A stretch of DNA of 64,000 bases, taken from Sitta carolinensis (lineage: Eukaryota; Chordata; Aves; Passeriformes; Sittidae). The notes under the pieces are model-generated. The model saw only the letters and a list, made by a program, of their open reading frames with translations. It had not been told where the DNA came from and ran no database searches. The DNA lies in assembly GCA_032173965.1 (NCBI GenBank), contig CM063287.1, positions 13,087,859 to 13,151,858 of the forward strand, written 5' to 3'. This document shows, piece after piece, positions 50,401-62,200 of the stretch (within the stretch, counting starts at the first letter, position 1; every line of letters begins with the position of its first letter). The position numbers and the translations under genes were made by a program.

Positions 50401-52286
50401 CAGATCTTGGATTCCTGGTGAAATGTAATGAGCATTCAAGACTGGGAAAAATACAAAGCCAAAAGTTACAAGCAAACAGTATTACTAGACTAGAACTTTA
50501 CCACTTAGACAAAAGGTGATTGCTATTGGAAGGCGTACAAAATGTGTATCTGTGTCTGATTAATGTGTAAATGTGTAAGATTACCATATACATGTAGTCC
50601 TAATGAGAGCCACACTAAAACCTTTGCCTTTACTTTTTCCTCAGAAGTCTAAGTCCTGTGGCACACTCCAGCTACTAGGTGGTTTCTAGTCCTCAGTACA
50701 GTTCTTGAGAGCCAAAGGCTTTTAGCTTCCAAAAACTCCTTGTGCTACAAAGTACTAGGCAGATCACATACATTTCTGGTTGGAGTTATATTGGAAAGGG
50801 TCTCTTGAAAATAAACAAGGAATAAATTTTTTAAATATTATTTGAAAAAGTTACAGCAATTTTTTAAGCACAAAAAGTTTCCTAAAATGCTTTTATTCTA
50901 TCTGGTATGCCGTCTTATGTAGTGTTATCCTGCAAACTTCCTTGTTTAAATATTAGAAACAGCCACAAAGGGCTACACATAAATATAACACAATCTATTT
51001 AGACTTATCTTTACCTTCAGACTGATTTTTCCTACTGAGTTAAGATTCAGCAAAATAGTATACTACCTTAAAGTCCTCTGTAATTAGATAGGTAGAAGCC
51101 TGCAAATATGGGAACTTGTAAGAGTAAAGATTAAACCTCAGTAAGATTCAATAAAGTCTATATAACAATTACGAAAAACTCTACCTTCCAAAAAACCACA
51201 CTGGAAATCCGTACACAACATACTGCAAAACATCCACAAGAGATTTTATATTTCTCCTCAGACTTTTTCTAAGTATTTCAAGCAAGTAGCTACTTCATTA
51301 ACCATTCGATGGTAGAAAGGGGTAGTAGTTAAGCTTATGGAAATGTAGCTGAACAATTCTTTATCTCAGGACTGGAGTTAAAGTAAGGATAGAATGATCC
51401 CAAAAGTTTTTTTTCAATTAACAGTACTATTCACAGATGAATTTCAACCATCTATACATACATAAATATAAATAAATAAATACTCCATTCCTAAATGCTC
51501 ACAAACCTATGGTATCTTAGCTATGGCACCACATACAGATGGAATATCTTAAAGCCCTCAGCTTAAAAGTCAGGCTAGAAATCCCAAACTATCTCTACAA
51601 CATTTTTGTTTCTAGAATAAGCAAGGCATGCCTCTCAGTCTCATTTGAACAAAGGTTATTACCACCCTGTTACACGAACTGTCAGATGGTCTTGTCTCTT
51701 CACTTTCCCCAGGAACTTTTCCTGCCTCCAGTCTCTTCTAACTTTTGCTTTTATCATTGTTTTTCTTCTGTCTATTGCTAACATCAGCTCAATGAGCAAA
51801 TTTTACATGAAGAAGGAAAAAATGAGGTTCGTGGTCATTCTGTCCTCCTCTAGAACTAGGCTCTGCAGCCTTGAGCCAGCTGCTGAGAAAGCTCAGTCTG
51901 TTGCTCTCAAAACATCATCCTCAAGGCTGACAGTTTCATAGTTCCTGTGAAACATAGCTGTCAAGGGAAAGCAATTTCTTAGATAGTTTGAGCCAGTTCC
52001 ATGGAGAGCTTTGAAAATTATAAGGGAAAAAAGCAAATTTAATCAATACACAGCAACAAAAAGAGTGGGGACCAGCAGTGGAGTGCAGTCTCAAAGTGTC
52101 ACCAGCCCATACTGCTTATAATTGTGAGAGAATTATTTCTCTTGGGACATACTAGCTCCTAATTTAAGCCCAAACTAGGAAATGTGCAGGTCTACTGGCC
52201 AAAAGCCAAGTATATTTGAATATCTCAGAAAGTCTCCAAGGGAGTTTAGGCTAATTCTTGTATGAGAACCTGCATCAATCCCTATT
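47458..52286. other. Gene-free AT-rich unique DNA
   Basis: No supportable gene, RNA gene or mobile element. Short TACA/TAAA simple repeat at 51455-51482 and a T-rich run at about 49886-49898. Two overlapping frames (80 and 98 codons) at 51539-51941 share bases in different phases and show no recognisable domain. Confidence 0.55.
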
Positions 52287-53975
52287 TTCATAGGGTTGGA
52301 AACAACTCCAGGATTGAGTCCAACCTTTGATCAAACACCACCATGCCAACTGAACCTTACTTAGCACTGTGTCACATCCAGTCATTTGTTGAACATTTCC
52401 AGAGATGGTGACTCCACCACCACCCCGGGCAGCTCGTTCCAATGCTTAACCAACCTTTCAGTGAAAAAAATTCTTCCCAATATCCAGCCAGAACCTCCTC
52501 TGGCACAGCTTTAGGCTGTGTCCTCATGTCCTGTCACTGGCTGCTTGGGAGAAGAGGCCAACCCCCACCTTGCTGCACCCTCCTTTCAGGTAGCTGTAGA
52601 GAGCAATGAGGTCTGACCTGAGCCTCCTTTTCCCCAGGTTAAACAACTCCAGTTCCTTCAGCCTGTCCTCAGACTCTAGGTCCTCCACCAACTCCATTGC
52701 CCTTCTCTGGATGTACTTCAGCACCTCAATGTCTTTCTTCATGCCAGGGATCCAAAACGGGACACAGTACTTGAGGTGCAGCCTTACCAATGCCCAGTAC
52801 AGGACAATCACCTTCCTGGTCCTACTGGCCACTGTATTTTTGATACAGGCCAGGATGCCATTTGCCTTCTTGGTCATCTGGGCACACACACTGGCTCATG
52901 TTCAGCTGCTCTTGGCCAGCATTCCCAGGCCCTTTTCCACTGAGACACTTTCCAGCCACTCAGCCCCCAGCCTGTAGTGCTGTCAGGGGGCTGTTGTGAC
53001 CCAAGGGCAGAACCCAGAATTCCACCCTGTTGAACTTCAAATGATGTCAGCCCATTGATCCAGCCCTTCCAGATATCTCTGTTGAGACTTCCTACCCCCA
53101 AAAGATCAACACTCCCATCCAAGTTCATTATTGAGGGTGATCTTAATGCTCTCGTCCATATCTTTGATACAGATTTAAACAGGATTGACCATAGTACAGA
53201 GTCCTGGGGAACCATTCTTAATATTGGCCACCAGTTGGATGTGGCATCCTTCACTGTGCCACTCTGGGACCACTCTGGGACCTGGCAAAATGCACCTGTC
53301 CAAGCCATGGGTTGCCAACTTCCCCACGAAAAAGCTGTGGGAGACAGTGTCAAAGGCTTTGCAAAAGTCCAGGTAGACAACACAGGTATTCCCTTACCCA
53401 CTAGGCAGGTTACCTGGCCATGGGAGATCAGGTTCATCACGCAGCACCTCCTTTCCTAAACAAAGGCTGGCTGACACTGACAGCCCGGTTGTTCTCTATG
53501 TGCTGCGTGATGGCACTCAAAATTACTTGTTCCATAACCTTCCCTTCTGCCACGATTAGGCTGACAGACCTGTAGTTCCTAGAATCCTCCTTCTGACCCT
53601 TCTTGTAGATAAGGTGTCACAATGGCCAACCTGCAGTCATCCGAGATCTCCCTGGTTAGCCAGGGCTGATGGTAAGTGATGGAGAGTGGCCTGGTGAGCT
53701 CTTCTACCAGCTACCTCAGTACCCTTGGGTGGATCCCATTCAGCCCCACAGACTTGTGTCTAAGCAGCTCAGCAGGCCACTCAGTACTGCCCTGTGGATT
53801 ACAGGAGGACATTCTGCTGCCTGTCCCTCTCTGCCAGCTCAGGACTCGGTTGCTCTGAGGATAACCAGTCTAGTCTTTCTGTTGAAGGCTGAGGCAAAGA
53901 AAACTTTAATACCCCAGCCTTCTCCTTATCCTTGCTTACAATGTTCCCTTCTGCAACCAATAGTTTGTGCTCTGT
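52287..53975 (-). mobile_element. CR1 LINE, 5'-truncated copy with decayed reverse transcriptase, minus strand
   Basis: The largest transposable element here, about 1.7 kb. Read on the minus strand it runs from within the reverse-transcriptase frame (at about 53975) to the 3' untranslated region (ending at about 52287). Recognisable protein blocks, in order, are: YLDFCKAFDTVSH-type (53336-53380), VPQ-SVL--ILF (about 53195-53235, in a different phase), then the C-terminal block with [26 protein letters not shown] and [18 protein letters not shown] within a 121-codon frame (52524-52889). The frame shifts between blocks, and the segment that should hold the catalytic FADD motif (about 53118-53135) appears deleted. 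The 8-bp tail is largely lost; only TTTCATAG-GGTTGGAA remains at the 3' end. The copy is inactive. Plus-strand frames of 123, 134 and 153 codons across it are antisense shadows. Confidence 0.93.
52524..52889 (-). pseudogene. CR1 ORF2 relic: C-terminal end of reverse transcriptase polyprotein
   Basis: A 121-codon uninterrupted relic of the C-terminal part of the CR1 endonuclease/reverse-transcriptase protein. Diagnostic blocks are a [12 protein letters not shown] stretch near residues 7-18, an [10 protein letters not shown] stretch near 33-42, and [16 protein letters not shown] sequence near 86-94 followed by YLKGGCS near 99-105. The intact family protein is about 900-1000 residues, so this is roughly one eighth. 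It lies downstream of the catalytic core and has no independent function. No start codon or promoter is implied by the first Met. It is in a different phase from the upstream core blocks, so the original frame is broken. Confidence 0.88.
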
Positions 53976-55049
53976 TAAGGAAAGAGAAAACCCACAATTA
54001 CTACTATAATAGAAAGACTGGAGTTATTTTAAAGATGCTGGTACCAGGAAAAATTATGCAATTCCTCTTACATGTGTGTAAATTACACATTCAGTTAATT
54101 CCACACCAGAAAGGAAACAAGCTATACTGACTTGTCATATTGAGTCAACTACTTCTGTATAAGGAAATACTCTATATTGATATGGATCTTTTTCAAATTG
54201 ATCAACTGTGTGCTCCTGAGTTTGAGCTTAGTTCATTCCCAAATCAGGCCCTGGGCCTTGCCCATTCCTAGGATGTCACTCCCTGCTAGAATGAGAACAC
54301 CAGACATCTACATATGTCAGCTGAGAATCCAGCCAGATGTATTTATTCTGATTATTCATTTTCTATTCTGTTACTAGAGTGATTGGGGAGGAAAAAAAAA
54401 AGTCACCCCATCCCAATCTAACACTATACAGCCACAAACACAATGTAAATAAAATCTAACATTCAATTCCCCACAGCACATCCCTTTTGTTACAGTGGCA
54501 TTTCTGATAACAGGAATTACAGCCACATGGAGACTTTTTGTTCCCCACTAAAAGTGTGATATCTCTGAGAGCAGATGATGGTTTTATTACAAAAACTTTT
54601 GTAGTTTGAAAAGGGCAGTAGTAAAAGTTAGTTCAAGGTTTTTATGACTTCTTTTGTTCAGAGGAAACTAAAGGAGGAAAACCAGTGGTGATGTATGAAA
54701 AGATTGCTTTTTACAATCGGTACACAGATCCTTGCCTTTTTCATGAAAGGAAAGGAAACCAGCAGGAGAATTACAATACACAGCACCTCCCAGGATCTCT
54801 TTCACCATTCTCCCCATTTGTGTATTAAGCAACAAGGCAGCTGTTGAACAAGTACTATCAACAAAGCAATCTTCTAGCCCTTTGATTTAGGCTATTCATA
54901 TCTTCTGCCCTGAAATAAAATGACTTTCACAATTAAAACACCAAAATCAATGCTGTATCTATTGTCATGTCTGCAGGAGAAAAGCTTTAATTACAACTCT
55001 AGTTAGATAACACAATCATTACACCTCCTTAATCTCAAATATAAAACCA
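53976..55049. other. Gene-free unique DNA
   Basis: Unique sequence 3' (plus strand) of the CR1 copy with no gene or repeat recognised; a ten-A run lies at about 54394. The last 150 bp grade into the motif-rich block that follows. Confidence 0.5.
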
Positions 55050-55480
55050 GTACCCTTTCAGTGCTATGCCACCCTTTCTTTGATTTTTTTTTATGAGAAT
55101 GGCTTTTTATCTGAGCACTTTAATTTGCATGCCTTGGCTGCGAGGCAGCTCCCCGTGATATGTTAATTGCAGAGTGCTTTAAGTACTAAAAGATTAACAT
55201 AAAACCCTTTGCAAACAAGCTAATAGTTTATGATAATTTTTGCACGGCCTTTGTCTGTCTATCACTGGATTGCCTCTAGCTGTAATTTTATAAAGAAGCT
55301 GTAAAATATCATTTAAACAAGTTCATTTACACATAATTATTACCAGAATCACATTATTCAATTTAGATACTCCAGCCTATTAACAATCCATGAACTAAAA
55401 TGTAATTAAACTATTTTCCTTTTATGAACCTATTCATTACAATGTGTGGGAGATGGATCTCTCAGTTTCACTGAAAATTT
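55050..55480. promoter_or_regulatory. Candidate conserved non-coding element, homeodomain/octamer rich
   Basis: An even-complexity block with an exact octamer, ATTTGCAT (55123-55130), followed by GCATGC and a GC-rich core with CpGs (about 55140-55158). It then has several homeodomain-type sites: GTTAATTG (about 55162), GATTAAC (about 55192), TGTAATTTTATAAAG (HOX/CDX-like, about 55282) and TGTAATTAAAC (about 55401). No coding frame over 60 codons is present, and no transposable element similarity is seen. The density and variety of developmental motifs, with few simple repeats, resemble ultraconserved enhancers near homeobox or neural genes. Function is inferred; one of the two best candidates here. 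Confidence 0.35.
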
Positions 55481-55733
55481 CAGCACTTTGTTGTTGGAAT
55501 TGACAAGTCTGGCACTCATTATGTGCTTTTAATTATATTAAAAGTATTTCAAGGCAGGTAAGATAAAGAATATATTTATAAAAGAATGTGTACAAATGCC
55601 AAGATGGTGTCATCCCCTAACATATATTCATTTCACTCCACACAGTTTGCATTTCTTATCAGATAAAATAAAACTAAGATACATAATTTCAATTAAAAGT
55701 TCTCAAGTTCTCTCATTTTTGATGAAATATTTG

Positions 55734-55748
55734 AAAAAAAAAAAAAAA
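55734..55748 (+). repeat. Poly(A) tract, 15 A
   Basis: Fifteen A with no polyadenylation context. Confidence 0.85.
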
Positions 55749-56506
55749 GTTTATCCCTAACAAGCTGCACTGTGCAGCTGTGGATATTCCCCTTTGATAA
55801 AGATCATCTTAATTCAAAAAACTGATTATGTTTCAACAAAGACTAAAATTGGCTGTGCATCAGTCTGTCATGAACTGTTAGAGTTTCCTTAATGGGGCCA
55901 GAGCTGAACTGCCACTCACTAAGGCACGCCGTCAAAACCCCGTGGTGGTTTCACTCAGATCCTCCTCTGAGCACTTCACTAGGCTTGGGCAGCAGGCCCT
56001 GGTCACTCACTGCATTTTTACCCCAATTATCCTCACCTATCAAAGTAAAAATCTGATCTGGACCACAAAAGCCTCAGTCTTTGCTCAGTGATATGAACTG
56101 GAGACTGTCCTACACAAACCAGGCTTTAGGAAAGCTGATGAAATAAACTCAATGGAAACCTAACACAAGGGTAATTTGCTCAGATAATGAAAATTATTTT
56201 ATCAGAAACATACAAATCAGAAGACATTAAGCATTTCCTTTTATCTTTGAAGATAGAAGTCAACATATCCAAGTGTCACTCATGAGAAAGACAAAAAGAA
56301 TAGACCCATATTAACTACAAATACAGATTACCCATGGGTTTCAATTCCCTTACACGTGTGTTAGAATGGGAAATCTATTAAAAATTTAAGCTGTAAATTA
56401 GATGGTACCATGACTGAGACAAAGGTCTGAGGGATGCTGCACATGAGGAAAAAAAAAAAGCAAAAATCAAGTCATTCCTCTAATGGGCATGAAGAGCAAG
56501 TATCTC

Positions 56507-56522
56507 TTTTTTTTTTTTTTTT
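56507..56522 (+). repeat. Poly(T) tract, 16 T
   Basis: Sixteen T following TATCTC; simple homopolymer. Confidence 0.85.
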
Positions 56523-57323
56523 GTGACATCACCCAAAATCCATCCTCTGTCAATTCACTCTACCTAATGTCTGATGCCTACCTTTTCAGCTGAATTAAGA
56601 AACTGCAACTTAATTCCATTATGGATACTTCTCGTCTACACAGATAAAAATACTGGCCTTGAAAAATTTGTTAATTTTCTAATGATTATTTCTTACCTGA
56701 AAAATTAAAGATATGCTTCTGGTCAAATAAGGGAAATGCCAACAGAAATTACTTTGTGAATAAGACAGACTACAGAGAAATTCTGTTGCAAAACAAGGGA
56801 TTCATAGGAAAACCCTGACAGATATTTCAGTCTAAATGGCCGGGGATCTGTGAATCACTGAGGCTGATAAGCTTAATTATTTCTAACAGTCTTTGAGCAT
56901 TTATTTCAATCAAATGTCAATCTGAATGTTACCATTTAGATCAGTTCCTAGAGAAGTTAATGACTATAAACTCAGCAGGTAGCTGTGACAGACAAATTAC
57001 AAAAATACCTAAGACTTTTTATTCTCTCTAAACTCCTGGTCTATACCATAGAGCTACTTCACAACCCTTTGTAGTGGACTGTGCAGAAAAAATTCCAGCA
57101 TATACTTTTCCTTTATTTTTCCCACAATCACTAAGGGTACAATAGGGAAATGGCAAATTTAAAATAAATTCAAGTTTGACTTTCATTCTAGAATGCAGCC
57201 TAGCCCTACCAGAACTCTTCTAGATCCCAATACATTTACAGAATTACATGGAATTGCAGTCCCCTGTGTTCTTCATATTAGATATTTCACAGTCATTAAC
57301 AGTTCTATTAATTATAATTGCAA

Positions 57324-57359
57324 TATTATTATTATTTTGTTGTTGTTGTTGTTGTTGTT
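57324..57359 (+). repeat. (ATT)n(GTT)n microsatellite
   Basis: About four ATT units run directly into about seven TTG/GTT units. A compound trinucleotide microsatellite, probably length-variable. The leucine/isoleucine run in the overlapping 67-codon frame comes from it. Confidence 0.9.
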
Positions 57360-59077
57360 ATCTGGGGGTTTTAAGCATCAAGAGTATATAAATTAGTTTA
57401 ACTCTTTGAACCATTACCATTTGAAATTAAACTTCATTGTCAGAGTCTTGTAAGCACCCTAAGATAAAACTGACACCACTAATTTTATATACCTATTTAG
57501 AAGCTAATTATTCATTACCAGAGTAAAACAGTTTCACTTAGAAGAAAAGGTGTTAGGGATAGCTTCAACTTGTCTTCAATGCTTACACTTATACAGGTGA
57601 CCCTTACTCAACTCCTAAAGAACCCATATGGCTGAGATACAGCTGACAAGACTTGCAGTGTTATTTAAAAGCATAACCAAAATACCGCTAACAAAACAGT
57701 TCAGCATCCCTGTTTACATTAGTAGCTTCAGACTGGCTTAGATAATGGTCTAAGAATAAAATCACTGCATTTCCTTTTCACAACAGTAGGCTTCATCCTC
57801 AAAACAAGTTACAAGCAGTTGCTCGAATGTGGGGTTTTTCTTACTTTCATGCTGTTTTAAATCAAACTGTTCCTTATGTGGCAATAAGTTTATGAAGGAA
57901 CCACAATGTATGAAGAGAGGCATTTTTTTCATTTTAGAATCTCCCTGTTCATTCCAAACTCCCATTATTTGGACTGTCACCCTGACACTGCCTGAGGTGC
58001 ATTCCAGCTCTCTGCAAGAGAAGCTGCTTTCCCACTAATGGGGCTGTTCTTGCAATAGCAAATGTAATTTTCCACTCCATTACAAACAGTGTGCAAAAGG
58101 ACCCTATTTCTCACTGCACACAGATCAGTTCCCAGTGAAATCCTATTCACCAAATATTACAATAGAAGAATCCTCTTCAAATATAGGTGCTTTTTCAGGG
58201 CTGGACAAACAGGTCTGATCCAACCCAGGCACACCTCAATATTAACTGCTCCAATATTCAGTGTTAGAGAAAAGTACACAGAGGTTCAGGAAAGATCAAG
58301 AAGTTACGAAGAAACTGAGAAAGCAAATATTGTAATGATACTTTCTCATAGTAGCATTTTCATACAGCTTTTCTTTAACAACCAGCCATAATGCGGATTT
58401 ATATAGTGACTTACTCTCAGCTGTAATTCATGTGGATTTACAAATTCATTAATACACCAAATATTCAAATGCATTTTGAATATCTTGCAAAGTCCAAAAT
58501 CAGATGCCTTTGCAGCAAAGTAAAATTCAAGTAAAAAACAGCATTCTATAATAAATTGTTACATTCAGCTATATTTTATATTTATTACCCTTTATTTATC
58601 TGTGTCTTTACATCATCAAGACATTTTTACCAAAAGGAATGAATTTAATCACAGAAGAACTTATACAAGTACTTTGTCTCATAATTCAGTATAAATTGTT
58701 CTCATGCAATCCTCTTCAGGAAACAATAACTCTTCAATTAAAAGAAATAAAGACTAAGACAGTGCAAAAGCAGCATAAAAAGAACTGTATTTGGGAATTC
58801 TATGCCAAGAGTTCTAAACTGGGCATAAAATTTATTAAAAAGAAAAGAAAACATTATGGCTTTTAATTAAAACTGACAACCTAAAAATTCAAGTTTCCCA
58901 GAGTTTTCCTCTTTCTACTGTGTCACAAAAATACCAATACTAAAGTAACTTAAATGAATTTTAAGAATATATCATGAAAGGACTTGATGAGATACCTCCC
59001 ATAGAGTCTACAATACATATTGCAGCACCATTCACCAGGCAGAACAATTAACAAATCACCTAATTGCATTCACCCTC

Positions 59078-59205
59078 TCCCTCACTGGAGGTACTCAAGG
59101 ACTGCCGGGATGCAATCCTGTACCATGTGCTCCTTGAGCAGGGAGGTGGGGCCATGTGTCCCACTGAGGTCCCTTCCAACCTGGCCCAGTCTGTGATTCT
59201 GTATT
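59078..59205 (+). mobile_element. CR1 LINE fragment, 3' end, plus strand
   Basis: Sense-strand CR1 3' end: CTGGAGGTACTCAAGGACTG near the start, GAGCAGGGAGGTGGGGCC near 59137, GAGGTCCCTTCCAACCTGGC near 59167 and the tail TCTGTGATTCTGTA at about 59190-59203, which is a (ATTCTGTG)-type end. Only about 125 bp survive. Paired 61- and 65-codon frames on opposite strands here are relics of the element. Confidence 0.92.
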
Positions 59206-62200
59206 CACCCCTACACTCCTCCCAGACTGAGATTACCAAAGGCAAAGAAAAGAGTTTCTAAAATCAAACGAAAAATAAAAATTCTGTTTGTATCAATCAG
59301 AATTCAGTAGAAGAAGTATAAAGATAATGCTGCAGTACTTGAGACCAAATTAATAATCATCTTTGCATTTTTAAGTTTTGAAATAAATTTATAAAGAGTA
59401 CTTGAATTAAAATCTAGGAAAATGAGATCTAGAGTCTGGGGCACAAATGGGCAAAGAACATTTCTTTATTTCTTGTCATCACCACTGAATCACTCCTACA
59501 CAAATAAGCATTTTATATTCATTCCATGCCTTTGATTTCTTCCATCCCAAACATGCTACCTTTGATAGCATGCTTTAATAAATTAGCAAAATACTTTCAC
59601 TCTAATTTTGAAGGCATGTAGAATCACCATTGTGACAATATGGAGACATCTCTGTAGATATCTATCACTCCAGACAGCTTTTTAACCAGGCATTCAAGAG
59701 TTCAGAAGTATTAAAGAATATAAAAATATCACATCTGGGGAACCATCAGAGACTAAGCATCGAATCACTGATCTCAATGATAAAGGCAGGTGACAGGTGA
59801 CTGGAGTAAAAGAAAGAATGGCAATAAAGTGACTACGATGGACACTTCCATAATTTATCATGGCAAGAATAGGAAAGCACCTTTCTGTAGCTCATGCAGT
59901 GTATACCATAGAGCTACTCAGCAACTTTAGCTGGGAAGCAGAACAAGACTCAAAACCCTTCATGCAGACACTGTGGGGATAGAGTTATGGATGTCTCTGG
60001 GCAGACACAGACACACTCGGTGATGTAGCATGGAATGACAAAGCACCGAAATCCTTGACAAACTACAAATGCAAATGACTCCTTAATTTTGAATGACTAC
60101 CCAATTTAGCCAAATCTGAATGCTTTAAACACCTTTCCATTTTGTTGTACCTCTACATTTTAAAATGTAACAATTAACAGTATCTCTGGAATTGTCTCTG
60201 TCAGACAAGAGACATAGTAACATTTCTCTTGTATATTTGCTTGGTACTAAATTTAAATAAGAGCAAACTTCATTCTGAAGACAACAGAAACAATTGCAAT
60301 AATTTTACATCTTGAAATAATTTACAAAATTTTCCAGGAATATTCTTATTGGAATATATTTTTGCAGTCATCAGAATAATTCAGTTTAAGAGTACCTAGA
60401 AAGGGATAAACCTGACTTAAGAAATAAATTCTAATTTGCTTAGAAAGATATTTAACCAAATAGTCAAACTATAACCTCACCACTAAAAAGCTTCCATCCC
60501 TTTGATTTAAACAGCTAGCAACTCAGAAAAAATTACTTTTCCTACTTAAGATAAAAATACTACAATTTTATTAAAAGGATTCAAGTAAGTTCTGTAGTTA
60601 AATTAAAAAGAAAGCATCATCTTTAAAGGAGGCTAAGGGCCAGTAAACATTGATCCACCACACGGATCTAGCACACTCTTTAGATCTGAATTGATATATA
60701 AAGGCTTCAGTGCAAGACAGTTTTGTTGCATGATGAAATGGAACAGAACAGGGAAAACTCAGTTTACTTTAGTGTTACAGATGGTTACTTAAGACTGGGT
60801 CAAAAACCCCTCTAAACAACAGCAGCAAACACAAAGGAATGGAAATGTGATGTAACTACCATTATTCAGAGATCTTCTCAACCTGAGAATAGCCTTGTAT
60901 TCATAACTCCTGGAACCCTTGGACTGACCTCCAGAATTATGTCCACTGGAGTTGGCTAAAGAAAACAATTATAGGGTGGAACAAGAGGAATTATAGTGTG
61001 AAGTATATATTTACAAATTACTGCCACTTTGCATATTGCTACTAGTCTTAATTCTAACAGAATTGCTATGCAACCCATTACTTAGGAGAGTCTATCATTT
61101 TTCCCCTTCTTGTGCTAGCAATGCTTTAAACCATAGTGTAATTAATGTAATTAAGTTATTAATAAAGATTGAAGGGGTTGAGCATCACATGAAATACTTA
61201 ATTTTGTGCATCTTTAGCTGAATGACTGTTTAGGTTTGTATTTCAACTGTCAGCCAAATTATGTGCAATTAAGCCAAGACAGAGATCTCTTTTAACCAGT
61301 GATAATGTCAAACAGATTCATAGTTCTGGGTGGTGGGTGGTAAAACTGCCCACTCTTTCTATCTTTTGTATTTTCCTATTCTGCCTTATTCATGTACTGC
61401 ACATATTCACAGTCTGCATTTCTCTGTTAGTGTGCAATGCAGAATAGAAAGTTATGGTACAGAAATAAAATGTTCTGAATTTACCTAATAATGAAGTGAA
61501 TGAACTCTTGTCCTTATGCAGTTTATTCTGTTGCTGTGGTGATCAGAACACCAGTGTGAAACTGCTCACTATCACAAAACACTCTTATTCAGGTAGGTAA
61601 TGCACTGAAGCCTATAGAATTTGGAAGAGACTGGCATTATTTGCTGTACAGACAGTCCTGGAGCTGAAAACTGATGCCAAATCTACCTGAGAATCTTGGC
61701 TCAAGTTCTGGCCAGGGCACAAGAGCTAGGGTAGCCTGCTGGTGTAATGAAGGCATTTTGTGCACTTCCAGTCATTCTAAGCCCCCCCCTGTGAAGACTT
61801 GCCATTATGTTAAAGGCTGGAAGGCTACTACAGAAAAGTGCACACATGCTTAACACTGTCCCCAGCCCTGGCCCCCAACCCCATCTCATCTGGAAGATGT
61901 GCCGTATTTTTTACATCAATAATTGTAACTGGAAATACATGGATCAAGTCAATAATACTTAACAAGTGTTAAAATCATTTAAGGTGTATCTTGTGCAATT
62001 AAGCCTTGAAGGTGCCTGACCTTAGGCCATGCCCCAGCTTCTAGACAGTCACGGTCACAGAGCTCTCTATATTTATCAGCTGCATCAAGATGTCATAGGG
62101 CAGACAGGGCATGTAGACATTTCAAAGAAATTCAAAAGCAAAGGGTTCATATTATGTATGAAAGTGAAGATTTATATTTGTGATCTTTCTATTGAGCTCT

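Larger units (their letters stand above)
55481..59077. other. Gene-free AT-rich unique DNA
   Basis: No supportable gene or mobile element. Contains homopolymers and an ATT/GTT microsatellite listed separately. Frames are at most 100 codons and unsupported. Confidence 0.55.

Noticed and set aside
51539..51941. Two overlapping plus-strand frames of 80 and 98 codons with hydrophobic stretches
   Set aside because: They share bases in different phases and have no recognisable domain; the hydrophobic run reflects a T-rich stretch.
52874..53440. 188-codon minus-strand frame
   Set aside because: It lies in the CR1 copy and passes through the true reverse-transcriptase phase only in part; elsewhere it reads a shifted frame, so it is not a gene.
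53055..53459. 134-codon plus-strand frame, with neighbours of 123 codons at 52606 and 153 codons at 53669
   Set aside because: They lie antisense to the CR1 reverse-transcriptase region; the minus strand shows the real family blocks, so these are shadows.
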